Assembly (NCBI GenBank): GCA_020161845.1
Contig: JAIUNK010000012.1
Location: 47,599 to 111,598, forward strand
Source of the DNA: Actinomycetota bacterium
Lineage (GTDB): Bacteria; Actinomycetota; Actinomycetes; Actinomycetales; Dermatophilaceae
Direction: 5' to 3'
DNA: 64,000 nucleotides
Position numbers and translations under genes: made by a program. Below are positions 36,980 to 45,134 of the stretch, piece by piece. The first letter of the stretch is position 1, and every line of letters starts with the position of its first letter. The notes under the pieces are model-generated. The model was given only the letters and a program-made list of their open reading frames with translations. It was not told where the DNA came from and did not search any database.

Positions 36980-38041
36980 CTACCGGTGGGCGCCGAACCA
37001 GTCGGTGTACACGGCGGGGTGTTCACCGATGGTGTTGTAGGCGTCGAAGCGACGGTTGGTGCCCTCGATCCAGTGCAGCGTCTTGTCGGCGGCGGGCAGC
37101 GCGTCGTAGATCGACTGGACGTCCTCGGGTCGGGTCACCCGATCATCGCGGACCTGGGCGACCATCGTCGGCGTGCCGATGGCGGCGGCGGACTCCAGCG
37201 GCGACTGCTCCGCGAGGTTGAAGCCGGTGCGCTCGCGCAGTAGCCATTCGAAGCGGCCGTAGCCCGCCGGGATCCGATAGGTCTTGACGTATTCCTCGAT
37301 GACGTAGTGGCCCGACAGCGGCTGCAGCAGGATCTGGGAGGCGATGTTCTCGAAGTCCTCCGGGTGCTTGGCCATCGCGATGCAGGTGGCGTTGGCGCCG
37401 AGGCAGGCGCTGAACAGGTGGGTGGTCATCGCGGCCGTGTCGCCACGGAACTTGGCGTAGCGGACGGAGCCGACCACGTCGCGATATTCGAGCAGGCCCA
37501 TGCCGACGATTCCGCCGTTCGCGGCGCCGGACAGCCCGTGATTGCGCAGGTCATAGGTGAGGATGTTGTATCCCGCGTCGTGCAGGGCCTTGTACCAGGG
37601 CATCAGGTTGACCTCGAAGCCGCCCACCGAGTTGAACTCGGGCAGGTGGCCCGGGTAGCCATAGCGGTTGCCCGGCAGGAAGTGGTTCTGGATGACCAGC
37701 TGGTCGGAGTCCGCGGGGATGAACCAGCCCTCCAGCGGCACCCCGTCCAACGAGGTGAAGAAGACGTCCTCGTAGTCCAGACCGACCTCGTTCGGCCGGC
37801 GCAGCACCGGTGCCCGCAGCCCGTTGGAGACCCCGTGCATCCACACGTCGAGGAAGCCGTCCAGCACCTTGACGCCGTCCATCACGTCGGCGTCGTCCTC
37901 GGTGCCGCCCCACACCGAGCCGGCCATCTCCCGGGCGGCGGCCGCCACCCCGTGGGCTTGGCCGATGACCCCGCCCGCCACGTCCTGGGCCTGCTTGCGC
38001 AGGCTCTCCGCCGCTCCGCTGATCCTGTCGTTGACGTTCAT
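36980..38041 (-). CDS. Alpha/beta-hydrolase-fold protein with non-canonical active site
   Basis: 353 residues. A helical, Ala-rich N-terminal region of about 60 residues precedes an alpha/beta-hydrolase fold: LVIQNHFLPGNRYGYPGHLP, NILTYDLRNHGLSG, and the nucleophile elbow at HLFSACLGANAT, where Cys replaces Ser. The place of the catalytic His reads GTNRRFDAYN. Asp is present in QVRDDRVTRPED. It may be inactive or use Cys chemistry. The ATG at 38041 has GGAG eight bases upstream; GTG 38050 is also possible. Confidence 0.75.
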   Translation of the reverse strand: MNVNDRISGAAESLRKQAQDVAGGVIGQAHGVAAAAREMAGSVWGGTEDDADVMDGVKVLDGFLDVWMHGVSNGLRAPVLRRPNEVGLDYEDVFFTSLDGVPLEGWFIPADSDQLVIQNHFLPGNRYGYPGHLPEFNSVGGFEVNLMPWYKALHDAGYNILTYDLRNHGLSGAANGGIVGMGLLEYRDVVGSVRYAKFRGDTAAMTTHLFSACLGANATCIAMAKHPEDFENIASQILLQPLSGHYVIEEYVKTYRIPAGYGRFEWLLRERTGFNLAEQSPLESAAAIGTPTMVAQVRDDRVTRPEDVQSIYDALPAADKTLHWIEGTNRRFDAYNTIGEHPAVYTDWFGAHR

Positions 38042-38098
38042 GGCGTTCACTCCGGGTTCGGGGGGTACGCCGGGCAGGTCCCGGTCGTCTCCTGCCCA

Positions 38099-38128
38099 AG
38101 CCTACCCGGCTGAGCGACCGTTCGGTCG
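38099..38128 (-). promoter_or_regulatory. Promoter and inverted-repeat operator of the hydrolase
   Basis: Minus strand -10 TAGGCT (38099-38104) with CGACCG-TT-CGGTCG (38115-38128) in the -35 region. The repeat resembles TetR-type operators; no TetR gene is in the window. Confidence 0.35.
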
Positions 38129-38155
38129 GTTAATCGGTGGCGGAGCGCCCGCCGG

Positions 38156-39394
38156 TCAGCCCGCCGGCCTCCTCGGGGTCTCGGCGCGCCGGAGCCCCCT
38201 GACCTGCGGCGACAACAGCGCCAGCAGCGCGATCGCGGCGTACGCCAGGCCACCGACCACGGCGACCCGGCCCGCGTCGTACCGCGTCGCGAGCCAGCCA
38301 AACGCGACGGTGCCGATGGGGATCGCGACGTACGAACCCAGGCTGTCGTACGCCGCGACCCGCGAGAGCAGCTGCTGCGGGATGTGCTCCTGCAGGGCGG
38401 TGTCCCAGGCGACGGTGAAGACCGCGACCGCGAGACCGCTGACGAAGAAGGTGGCGGCCAGGGGGAGTACGGCGGGGGCGACGCCGAGCAACACCATCGG
38501 CGGGGCCATCAGGACGATGGCGAGTTGCCCGATCAGCAGCGGTCGCTCCAGGCGGAGCCGGACCAGCAGCAGGGTCATGACGACGCCACCCGCGGCGTCG
38601 GCGGCCAGCGCGAAGCCCCAGCCGGCCTCCCCCAGTCCGGGGGTCCGCAGCGCCACGAGGGGGCCGATGACGCTGACCACGCCCATCCCGATGGCGTTGA
38701 GGGCGCCGAACGTCAGCACGATGACCCAGACCCACTGCCGCGCAACGAACTCCGACCATCCCTCGCGCAGCTCGACGACGAAGCCCTCCCGCGCCCGCGC
38801 CGTCTCCCGCGGCAGCCTGATCATCGCGAGCGCGGCGACCGCGACGGCATACGTGCTCGCGTCCACGGCCAGCGCCCAGCCCGGGCCCACGCTCACCACG
38901 AGCGCGCCGCCCAGCGCCGGCCCGAGCACCCGCAGCGTCCCTCGGGCGAACGAGAGCAGCGCGTTGGCCTCCTGCAGATCGGCGCGGTCGACGACGAGCG
39001 GGACGATGCCGGCCATCGCGGGCATCGCGAACGCCCCCGCGGCGCCGTTGACGGCCTCGATCACGGCGAGGGTCGGCACGCTCACCTGCCCACGGATGAC
39101 CAGAACGGCGGCGATCCCCTGGGTGAGGGCGGTGACCACGTGCGCGGTCTGCAGGACCGCGATCCGGGGCAGCCGGTCGGCGATCACCCCGCCGAACATC
39201 AAGCACGCGACGGTCGCGCTCGTGTGCACGCCCAGCACGAGGGCCAGCGAGGACGCCTGACCGTCGATGTGCAGCACGGCGAAGGCCAGCGCGATCGGCG
39301 CCATCGAGGAGCCGAAGGTGGCGACCAGGCGGGCGGCGAAGTACCAGGTGAACCGCCGGTCCCGCAGCGGCGCGGGCAGACCCGCCGTCCTCAC
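38156..39394 (-). CDS. MFS transporter, MFS_3/enterobactin-exporter type
   Basis: 412 residues with about twelve membrane helices. LVATFGSSMAPIALAFAV opens TM1, and GGVIADRLPRIAVLQ is the MFS motif A loop. The group includes drug and siderophore exporters. The GTG start at 39394 overlaps the stop of the upstream glycosyltransferase (GTGA), so it is the last gene of a four-gene operon. A role in exporting something made by the glycan locus is possible but unproven. Confidence 0.88.
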   Translation of the reverse strand: MRTAGLPAPLRDRRFTWYFAARLVATFGSSMAPIALAFAVLHIDGQASSLALVLGVHTSATVACLMFGGVIADRLPRIAVLQTAHVVTALTQGIAAVLVIRGQVSVPTLAVIEAVNGAAGAFAMPAMAGIVPLVVDRADLQEANALLSFARGTLRVLGPALGGALVVSVGPGWALAVDASTYAVAVAALAMIRLPRETARAREGFVVELREGWSEFVARQWVWVIVLTFGALNAIGMGVVSVIGPLVALRTPGLGEAGWGFALAADAAGGVVMTLLLVRLRLERPLLIGQLAIVLMAPPMVLLGVAPAVLPLAATFFVSGLAVAVFTVAWDTALQEHIPQQLLSRVAAYDSLGSYVAIPIGTVAFGWLATRYDAGRVAVVGGLAYAAIALLALLSPQVRGLRRAETPRRPAG

Positions 39395-40617
39395 CGGGGC
39401 TCGGGTTCGCCGTGAGGCGCGGGTTCGCCGGGAGGCGCGGGTTCGCCGGGAGGCGCGGGTTCGCCGTGAGGCGCGGGCCGTCCGGCTGTGCCCCGCCAGC
39501 GCGCCACGGCCGTCTCGTACAGCTCGATCAGCCGCGCGGCGATGACGGCGGGGGAGTGGTGCCGTACGGCGTAGTCGCGGATCGTCTCTCGATCCCAGTC
39601 GCGCCCCAGGGCCTGCGCCAGGCCGTCCGCCAGCTCCTGCGCCGAGAACCCGGTCAGCACGCCGGTCGCCGCGGTGACGAAGCCGTCCGGGCCACCCGAA
39701 CGGGTGCTCACCACGGGCACCCCCGCGGCCATCGCCTCGATGAGGACCACCCCGAACGTCTCCTCCCGCGAGGCGAGCGCGAACGCCGCGGCGCTGGCCA
39801 GCAGCTCGGCGATGGCGCGCTGCTCCAGTCCGCCGGTGAAGGTGACCCGGTCGGCGATCCCGAGCGCCTGGGCGCGAGCCTGCAGGGCCGCCCGCTCCGG
39901 GCCGGTGCCGACCACCGTCAGGGTCAGCTCCGGCCGGCCGGCGGCGGCCAGGCACGCGACCGCCTCCAGCAGCACGTCCACGCGTTTGCGTTCGATCAGG
40001 TTGCCGACCGTGACGAGGTGACCCGGTCGAGGCGCCGGGTGCACGCCCGCGAAGGTGCCGGTGTCGACGAGATTGGGCACGTAGACCGCGTCGCGGCCGG
40101 TCAGCTCCCGGATCCGGCGGGCCAGCGCGGGGCTGACGGCGATCAGGACGTCGGCGGCGGCATACGCGATCGAGATGCCGCGCAGCATCCGCCGCGGCGG
40201 GTTCGGGGCCATCAGGCCCGAGGTGTGCTCGGTGACCACGAGCGGATAGCCGTGCGCGGGCTTGGCGAGCGCGGCCGCGGCCGACCATCCCACGAAGTGA
40301 CTGTGCACCACGTCGGGGTGGCCGTGCGCGCGGACACAGGCCCGGTAGAGCAACCCCCACAGCCCACGAACGAGTCGGTAGCCGCCGCGATATTGCAGCC
40401 GCCCGAGCGGCAGGCTCAGCTCCACCACGTGCACCCCGTCGAGGTCCATCCGGCGGATGCCCCACGGCCGGCGGTGGTGCAGGAACCGGATGTCGAGGGC
40501 CCCGTAGACGACCTCGTGGCCGGCCGCGGCCAAGGCACGGGCCTGCTGGTATTCGAAGATGCCCAGCAGCGGCTGGCCGGGACCGGGCAGCCCCCGGCCC
40601 AGGACGAGGATCTTCAC
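39391..40617 (-). CDS. Glycosyltransferase family 4
   Basis: 408 residues, GT-B fold. N-terminal MKILVLGRGLPGPGQPLLG and DVVHSHFVGWSAA, then the C-terminal donor domain with TVGNLIERKRVDVLLEAV and the E-x7-E motif (SREETFGVVLIEAMAAGVP). It transfers a sugar from a nucleotide-sugar in the cytosol. The last 35 residues are a low-complexity tail of Gly-Glu-Pro-Ala-Pro-Pro type repeats, outside the fold. Confidence 0.9.
   Translation of the reverse strand: MKILVLGRGLPGPGQPLLGIFEYQQARALAAAGHEVVYGALDIRFLHHRRPWGIRRMDLDGVHVVELSLPLGRLQYRGGYRLVRGLWGLLYRACVRAHGHPDVVHSHFVGWSAAAALAKPAHGYPLVVTEHTSGLMAPNPPRRMLRGISIAYAAADVLIAVSPALARRIRELTGRDAVYVPNLVDTGTFAGVHPAPRPGHLVTVGNLIERKRVDVLLEAVACLAAAGRPELTLTVVGTGPERAALQARAQALGIADRVTFTGGLEQRAIAELLASAAAFALASREETFGVVLIEAMAAGVPVVSTRSGGPDGFVTAATGVLTGFSAQELADGLAQALGRDWDRETIRDYAVRHHSPAVIAARLIELYETAVARWRGTAGRPAPHGEPAPPGEPAPPGEPAPHGEPEPR
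39403..39474. repeat. Four 18-bp tandem repeats in the GT4 C-terminus
   Basis: Units at 39403, 39421, 39439 and 39457 encode six-residue repeats (GEPAPP or GEPAPH). The run is next to the GT4/MFS junction and may vary in copy number. Confidence 0.85.
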
Positions 40618-40630
40618 GACCGCGGTGACG

Positions 40631-41524
40631 TCAGCGACCTTGGCGCCCGGACAGCAGCCGGTAGAACCGGCGGCGCAGCGCCCACAGGCGTGGGTCGGCC
40701 ATGCCCGCGAAACCGAGCCGGTCGATCAGCGGCAGGCCCGGCGTGCGCAAGATCCCCAGCACGTCGCCGCGGCGCCGGTGCTGCTCGGCGGCATAGCGGG
40801 CCTGCAGGGTCGCCCGATCGGCCTCGGGCAGCGCGAACCGGTCCTGCTCCAACAGCAGCCGCCAGGCCTCGTGCCGCGGCGCGATCGAGGCGGTCATCCG
40901 CTCGAAGTCGCGATGCCGAGGGTTGGAGTTGCCCCCGTGGATGCGGTATTCCCAGATCGGGGTCGGGTTCTTGATGTGCCGCCGGGACAGCGCGGGGCCT
41001 GCGCACCCGAGCCAGATGTCCTCGCTCGGCAGGTCCTCCGGGATCGGGAAGACGATCTGCGCCAGCTCCCGGGTGAAGGTCAGCGAGCCGCCGGAGGCGC
41101 TGGTGGCGTCGCCGCGCGGCAGCACCATCCCGTCGAAGGCCGGGTCGTCGGAGAAGGACCGCAGCTTGTAGGTGGCCATCCCGAGCTCGCCCGGGCGGCA
41201 GGTGGCCAGGTCGGCGGCGCGGGTCGCCAGGGCGCCGGGGGCCAGCCGGTCGTCGCCGGACAAGATGGTGACGACCTCGCCGGTCGCTGCGGCGTACGCG
41301 CGGTTGAACGCCGCCGCCTTGCCCAGCTTGCTGCCGTGCGCGATGAGGCGCAGCCGCGGATCCCGCGCCGCGGCCGCCTGGATCTTGGCGACGGTGGCAT
41401 CGGTCGAGCCATCGTCGACGAAGCAGATCTCCCAGTCCTGATGGTCCTGGGCCTGGACGGACTCGATCATCTCCTCGATGTGCAACTCCTCGTTGAACAC
41501 CGGAGACAGGATCGAGATCTTCAT
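40631..41524 (-). CDS. Glycosyltransferase family 2
   Basis: 297 residues, GT-A fold. MKISILSPVFNEELHIEEMI, then CFVDDGSTDAT (nucleotide site) and LSGDDRLAPGA with the DxD-type metal motif. It lacks membrane helices, so acts in the cytosol on a lipid-linked acceptor. Its ATG overlaps the stop of the polymerase gene (ATGA). Confidence 0.9.
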   Translation of the reverse strand: MKISILSPVFNEELHIEEMIESVQAQDHQDWEICFVDDGSTDATVAKIQAAAARDPRLRLIAHGSKLGKAAAFNRAYAAATGEVVTILSGDDRLAPGALATRAADLATCRPGELGMATYKLRSFSDDPAFDGMVLPRGDATSASGGSLTFTRELAQIVFPIPEDLPSEDIWLGCAGPALSRRHIKNPTPIWEYRIHGGNSNPRHRDFERMTASIAPRHEAWRLLLEQDRFALPEADRATLQARYAAEQHRRRGDVLGILRTPGLPLIDRLGFAGMADPRLWALRRRFYRLLSGRQGR

Positions 41525-43062
41525 CGGCGGCTCACCCTCTCGGGGCTGACGGGGGCCCCGGTGGCGCGCAGGGCCGCGAGCGTGTCCGTGTAATTCCAGG
41601 CGAGGGCCGCGGCGTACGCGAGCATCAACCAGAACACCGGGGTGCCGATCGAGGAACTCGAAATCAGGCTCATGACCAGCACCGACAGCAGCATACCGAG
41701 ACACTCGTAGACGATCGGGTCGGGCCAGTAGCGGCGCAACTCCCGCGGCCGCAGCACCGCTGCCGCCGCCGCGAGGGGAATGGCGAGGACCAGGAGCAGG
41801 AACGGTACGCCGTAGTTGACGGCCAGCTCCAGAAAGGTGTTGTGCAGCGGGAGGATCCGACGCTCGCGCGTGCTCTTGCCGGGCTGATAGTCCGGGTCTG
41901 CGGCGAGCCGCTCGGTGGCGGCGCCCGCGCCCGCGCCCTGCAGCGGCCGCTGCTCCACCTGGCGCAATCCGGACAGGCTCAGGTCCCGGCGCAACGAGTC
42001 GGCCGCGGCCAGGTCGGCCGCCGCCTCCTCCGGGGTCATCCCCTCGTGGTTGTACTTCGAGGGCCGCTGGGCGACGTCGGTCGGCTGCGCGGTCGGCTGG
42101 GCGCGCACGGCGTCGGCGGGCAGCGGCTCCAACGCCAGGACCGTTCCGGCGATCAGGGCCAGGGCCACCGGGACCACGACGTACCGGCGCGGCGGCAGGC
42201 AGAACACCGCCGCCAGCAGGCACAGGATCGCCACGACCAGGATCCCCGAGCGGGAATTCGTCAGCAGGGACAGATAGCCGGCGACCACGATGCCCGCCAG
42301 CAGGGCCGCGATGCGCCACCAGCTGCCGCGGGTGAACCGGCCGTTGACGCGATCGGGTGGGGGCCCGTCGTATTGCACGGCCTCGATCGGCGCCCGCGCC
42401 ACCCGGCGGGCCCGGACTTCGCGGATGAGCTGCGCGCCCATCACCGCGACGACGGCGTTGACGACATTGCTCAGGCCGTTGGGATTGGTGTCGAGCCCGG
42501 CCACCGTGTAGGCGTCGAAGGCCCAGTACTCGACCGCGCCGGTCAGCTCGCCCAGATGCCGCCAGGAGACGATCTCCCAGGCCACGACCAGCACGGTGAC
42601 GACGAACGTGAGCACCCACCCCCAGCGCAGGTAGCGCAGGCTGCGGTGACTACCCCTGGTCAGGATCAGGGTCACCCAGGCGCCCAGCAGGGCGGACGTG
42701 CCGGCCAGGACCTCCCGTTGGCCGGCGGCCCGGTCCGACGTCCACAGCAGGCTCACCGGGGCCCAGACGATCCAGACCGCGACAAGGACGGTGAACAGCG
42801 CGGGGAAGAGACGTCGGCGCAGCTGGGTCAGGAACAGGGGCACCGCGACGACCAGCCCGAGCACGAACAGGATCCGGTAGAAGTACGGGAATCCCGGTGA
42901 CCCCGGCCGGATCGACGCGAACGGCCCCGCGAACGCCAGCAGGGGCACCGCGACGAGGGCCTTCTGCGCGGCCGGGTAGCCGCGGGCGACGATTTGGTCG
43001 AGGCGCCCCGGCCCTCGGTCTGGCCCCGCATCGGGTGCGGCGGGTCGGGCGGCAGTGTTCAT
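41521..43062 (-). CDS. O-antigen ligase/Wzy-like polymerase
   Basis: 513 residues with about ten to twelve membrane helices and a large extracellular loop at about 330-410, carrying RILPLHNTFLELAVNYGVPFLLLV, the Wzy_C (PF04932) signature with the conserved His. It polymerises or ligates lipid-linked repeat units outside the membrane. It is the first gene of the minus-strand glycan operon. The N-terminal Ala/Pro/Asp-rich stretch is cytosolic. Confidence 0.85.
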   Translation of the reverse strand: MNTAARPAAPDAGPDRGPGRLDQIVARGYPAAQKALVAVPLLAFAGPFASIRPGSPGFPYFYRILFVLGLVVAVPLFLTQLRRRLFPALFTVLVAVWIVWAPVSLLWTSDRAAGQREVLAGTSALLGAWVTLILTRGSHRSLRYLRWGWVLTFVVTVLVVAWEIVSWRHLGELTGAVEYWAFDAYTVAGLDTNPNGLSNVVNAVVAVMGAQLIREVRARRVARAPIEAVQYDGPPPDRVNGRFTRGSWWRIAALLAGIVVAGYLSLLTNSRSGILVVAILCLLAAVFCLPPRRYVVVPVALALIAGTVLALEPLPADAVRAQPTAQPTDVAQRPSKYNHEGMTPEEAAADLAAADSLRRDLSLSGLRQVEQRPLQGAGAGAATERLAADPDYQPGKSTRERRILPLHNTFLELAVNYGVPFLLLVLAIPLAAAAAVLRPRELRRYWPDPIVYECLGMLLSVLVMSLISSSSIGTPVFWLMLAYAAALAWNYTDTLAALRATGAPVSPERVSRR

Positions 43063-43181
43063 GCGGGGAACCCTCCGGTCGATGGCAGCGACGACCGTCG
43101 TTGGTCGGAAGGGGGCCCACGCGACCCCCGGGCTTCGGCGCGGCGAGCGGAACTGCCGGTACGCCGCGACAAGGCGCCGAA

Positions 43182-43192
43182 GGTAGCCTACC
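43182..43192. promoter_or_regulatory. Divergent promoter element of the glycan locus
   Basis: GGTAGCCTACC is an inverted repeat that presents a -10 on both strands (TAGCCT plus, TAGGCT minus). It sits between the two divergent glycan operons. Confidence 0.4.
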
Positions 43193-43244
43193 CAGCGGGC
43201 CCCGCAGTGATGCGGTGGCCATGCCGAGGCGCAGGAGGATTGTC

Positions 43245-44474
43245 GTGAGCCGGGATTCGCACATCCCGTTCGCCATGCCGGACATCGGCGAGGAGGAGAT
43301 CCAGGCCGTCGTCGAGGCGATGCGCTCGGGCTGGCTCACGACCGGTCCGGCGGCGGCGGCGTTCGAGCGGGAGTTCGCCGACTATCTCGGTGGCGGGGTC
43401 ACGGCGATCGCCGTCAACTCCGCCACGGCCGGCTTGCATCTGGCCCTCGACGCCTGTGGCATCGGGCCAGGCGACGAGGTGATCGTGCCGGACTGGACCT
43501 TCACCGCCACCGCCGAGGTGGTGCGCTATCTCGGCGCCGATCCGGTGATCGTCGACGTCGACCCGGCCACGTTGTGCCTGGACTATGCCGCCGCCGAGAA
43601 GGCGGTCACCGCCCGCACCAAGGCCGTCATGCCGGTACATCTGGCCGGCCTGGCCGTCGACTGGCTCGCCACGGCGGAGTTCGCCCGCCGCCACCGCCTG
43701 GCCGTGGTGGAGGATGCGGCGCACTCGCTCCCGACGTACTCCCGCGGTCGCCTGGTCGGCGACGTGGGCGACGTGGGCGACGACCTTGGCGACGTGGGCG
43801 ACGTGGGCGACGACCTGGGCGACGGCGGCGCGCGCCGACCGCATGCCGTCGTGTTCAGCTTCTACGCGACCAAGACCATGACCACCGGCGAGGGCGGGAT
43901 GGTCGTGGTCGCGGACGAGGCGATGGCCCAGCGGATCCGCACGATGCGGCTGCACGGCATCAGCCGGGACGTCTTCGACCGCTACCGCAGCACGGCGCCG
44001 AGCTGGTTCTACGAGGTGGTTGAGGCGGGCTACAAGTACAACCTCACCGACCCGGCCGCCGCGATGGGCCGGGTGCAGTTGCGGCGGCAGCCGCGAATGT
44101 TCGCGACGCGGCAGGCCCTCGCGCGGCGCTACCGGGCGGCGTTCGCGGACCTGCCGGTGGACCTGCCGGATGAGCCGACCGTGCCGGACAGCACGCACGC
44201 CTGGCACCTGTTCATCCTGCGGCTGCGTCCCGAGGCGCCGGTGAGTCGGGACGAGTTCATCGCGGCGATGGCGCAGGCCGGCGTGGGGTGCAGCGTGCAC
44301 TTCATCCCGCTGCACCGGCAGCCGTATTGGCGGGATCGGTATGGGTTGACCCCGGAGCAGTTCCCGGTGGCCGAGCGCGAGTTCGGCCGGGTCGTCAGCC
44401 TGCCGATCTTCTCCTCGATGACCGACGAGCAGGCCGACCGGGTGGTTGCGGCGGTGCGAGGAGTGCTCGGATGA
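43245..44474 (+). CDS. DegT/DnrJ/EryC1 sugar aminotransferase
   Basis: 409 residues, PLP enzyme that makes an amino sugar from a keto sugar-nucleotide. The PLP lysine is in FSFYATKTMTTGEGGM; GWLTTGPAAAAFE and AVNSATAGLHLAL are family marks. The GTG at 43245 has AGGAGG (43233-43238) upstream. At about residues 173-193 there is an insertion of repeated Gly-Asp-Val / Gly-Asp-Asp-Leu units encoded by a tandem repeat. The stop overlaps the next gene (ATGA). Confidence 0.93.
   Translation: MSRDSHIPFAMPDIGEEEIQAVVEAMRSGWLTTGPAAAAFEREFADYLGGGVTAIAVNSATAGLHLALDACGIGPGDEVIVPDWTFTATAEVVRYLGADPVIVDVDPATLCLDYAAAEKAVTARTKAVMPVHLAGLAVDWLATAEFARRHRLAVVEDAAHSLPTYSRGRLVGDVGDVGDDLGDVGDVGDDLGDGGARRPHAVVFSFYATKTMTTGEGGMVVVADEAMAQRIRTMRLHGISRDVFDRYRSTAPSWFYEVVEAGYKYNLTDPAAAMGRVQLRRQPRMFATRQALARRYRAAFADLPVDLPDEPTVPDSTHAWHLFILRLRPEAPVSRDEFIAAMAQAGVGCSVHFIPLHRQPYWRDRYGLTPEQFPVAEREFGRVVSLPIFSSMTDEQADRVVAAVRGVLG
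43761..43820. repeat. Two 30-bp tandem repeats inside the aminotransferase
   Basis: Units at 43761 and 43791 differ by one base and are themselves built of GACGTGGGC steps. They keep the frame and add an acidic loop. Confidence 0.85.
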
Positions 44475-45118
44475 GCGTGGCCGCAGGCACCCGCCGTACG
44501 TCGCGGGCCGGCGCCCTGCTCGACGCTCCGGCGACCAAGCGGACCTTCGACGCGCTGGTCGCGGCGGTCGGGCTGGTGGCGACATCGCCGCTCCTGGCGG
44601 CCATCGCGGTGGCCGTGGCCGCGGAGGGCCCCGGCGGGGTGCTGTTCCGGCAGGAGCGGGTCGGCCTGGGCGGGCGGACCTTCCGGATCCACAAGTTCCG
44701 CACGATGGCCGCGGTGCACGACGGTTCGCTGATCTCGGCCACCGGCGACGCCCGGGTGACCCGGGTCGGACGGGTGTTGCGGGCCAGCAAACTGGACGAG
44801 CTGCCCCAGCTGGTGGACGTGCTGGTGGGGGACATGTCGTTGGTGGGGCCGCGGCCCGAGGTGCCCGTCTATGTGGCGCAATGGCCCGCCGACCTGCGCC
44901 CGGTCATCCTGTCGGTGCGCCCTGGCATCACCGACCCGGGCAGCATCGCGTTCCGGCACGAGGCCGACGAGCTGGCGATTGCGACGGACCCCGAGCGGCA
45001 CTATGTCACCTCGATCCTGCCGCGCAAGGCGGCGCTCTATGCGGCGTACGTGCGGGACCGCAGCTTCGTCGGCGACCTGCGGATCCTCGCCGACACGGTC
45101 CGCGCGGTGCTCGCGTGA
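44471..45118 (+). CDS. Polyprenol phosphate sugar phosphotransferase (PglC/WcaJ type)
   Basis: 215 residues, the small monotopic form with one N-terminal membrane segment (VAAVGLVATSPLLAAIAVAV). Conserved KFRTM, KLDELPQLVDVLVGDMSLVGPRPE and RPGITDPGSI motifs. It starts glycan assembly by moving a sugar phosphate onto undecaprenyl phosphate. Its position after an aminotransferase suggests an amino sugar as first residue. Confidence 0.93.
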   Translation: MSVAAGTRRTSRAGALLDAPATKRTFDALVAAVGLVATSPLLAAIAVAVAAEGPGGVLFRQERVGLGGRTFRIHKFRTMAAVHDGSLISATGDARVTRVGRVLRASKLDELPQLVDVLVGDMSLVGPRPEVPVYVAQWPADLRPVILSVRPGITDPGSIAFRHEADELAIATDPERHYVTSILPRKAALYAAYVRDRSFVGDLRILADTVRAVLA

Positions 45119-45134
45119 TCGGTGTGTTGCCGTC

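Noticed and set aside
38156-40465. 769-residue MFS protein with a long N-terminal extension
   Set aside because: The extension is the wrong frame of the upstream glycosyltransferase; GTG 39394 overlapping its stop gives a normal 412-residue MFS protein.
40631-42619. 662-residue GT2 protein with an extended N-terminus
   Set aside because: The extra part is a shadow frame of the polymerase gene; ATG 41524 starts the GT2 fold exactly.
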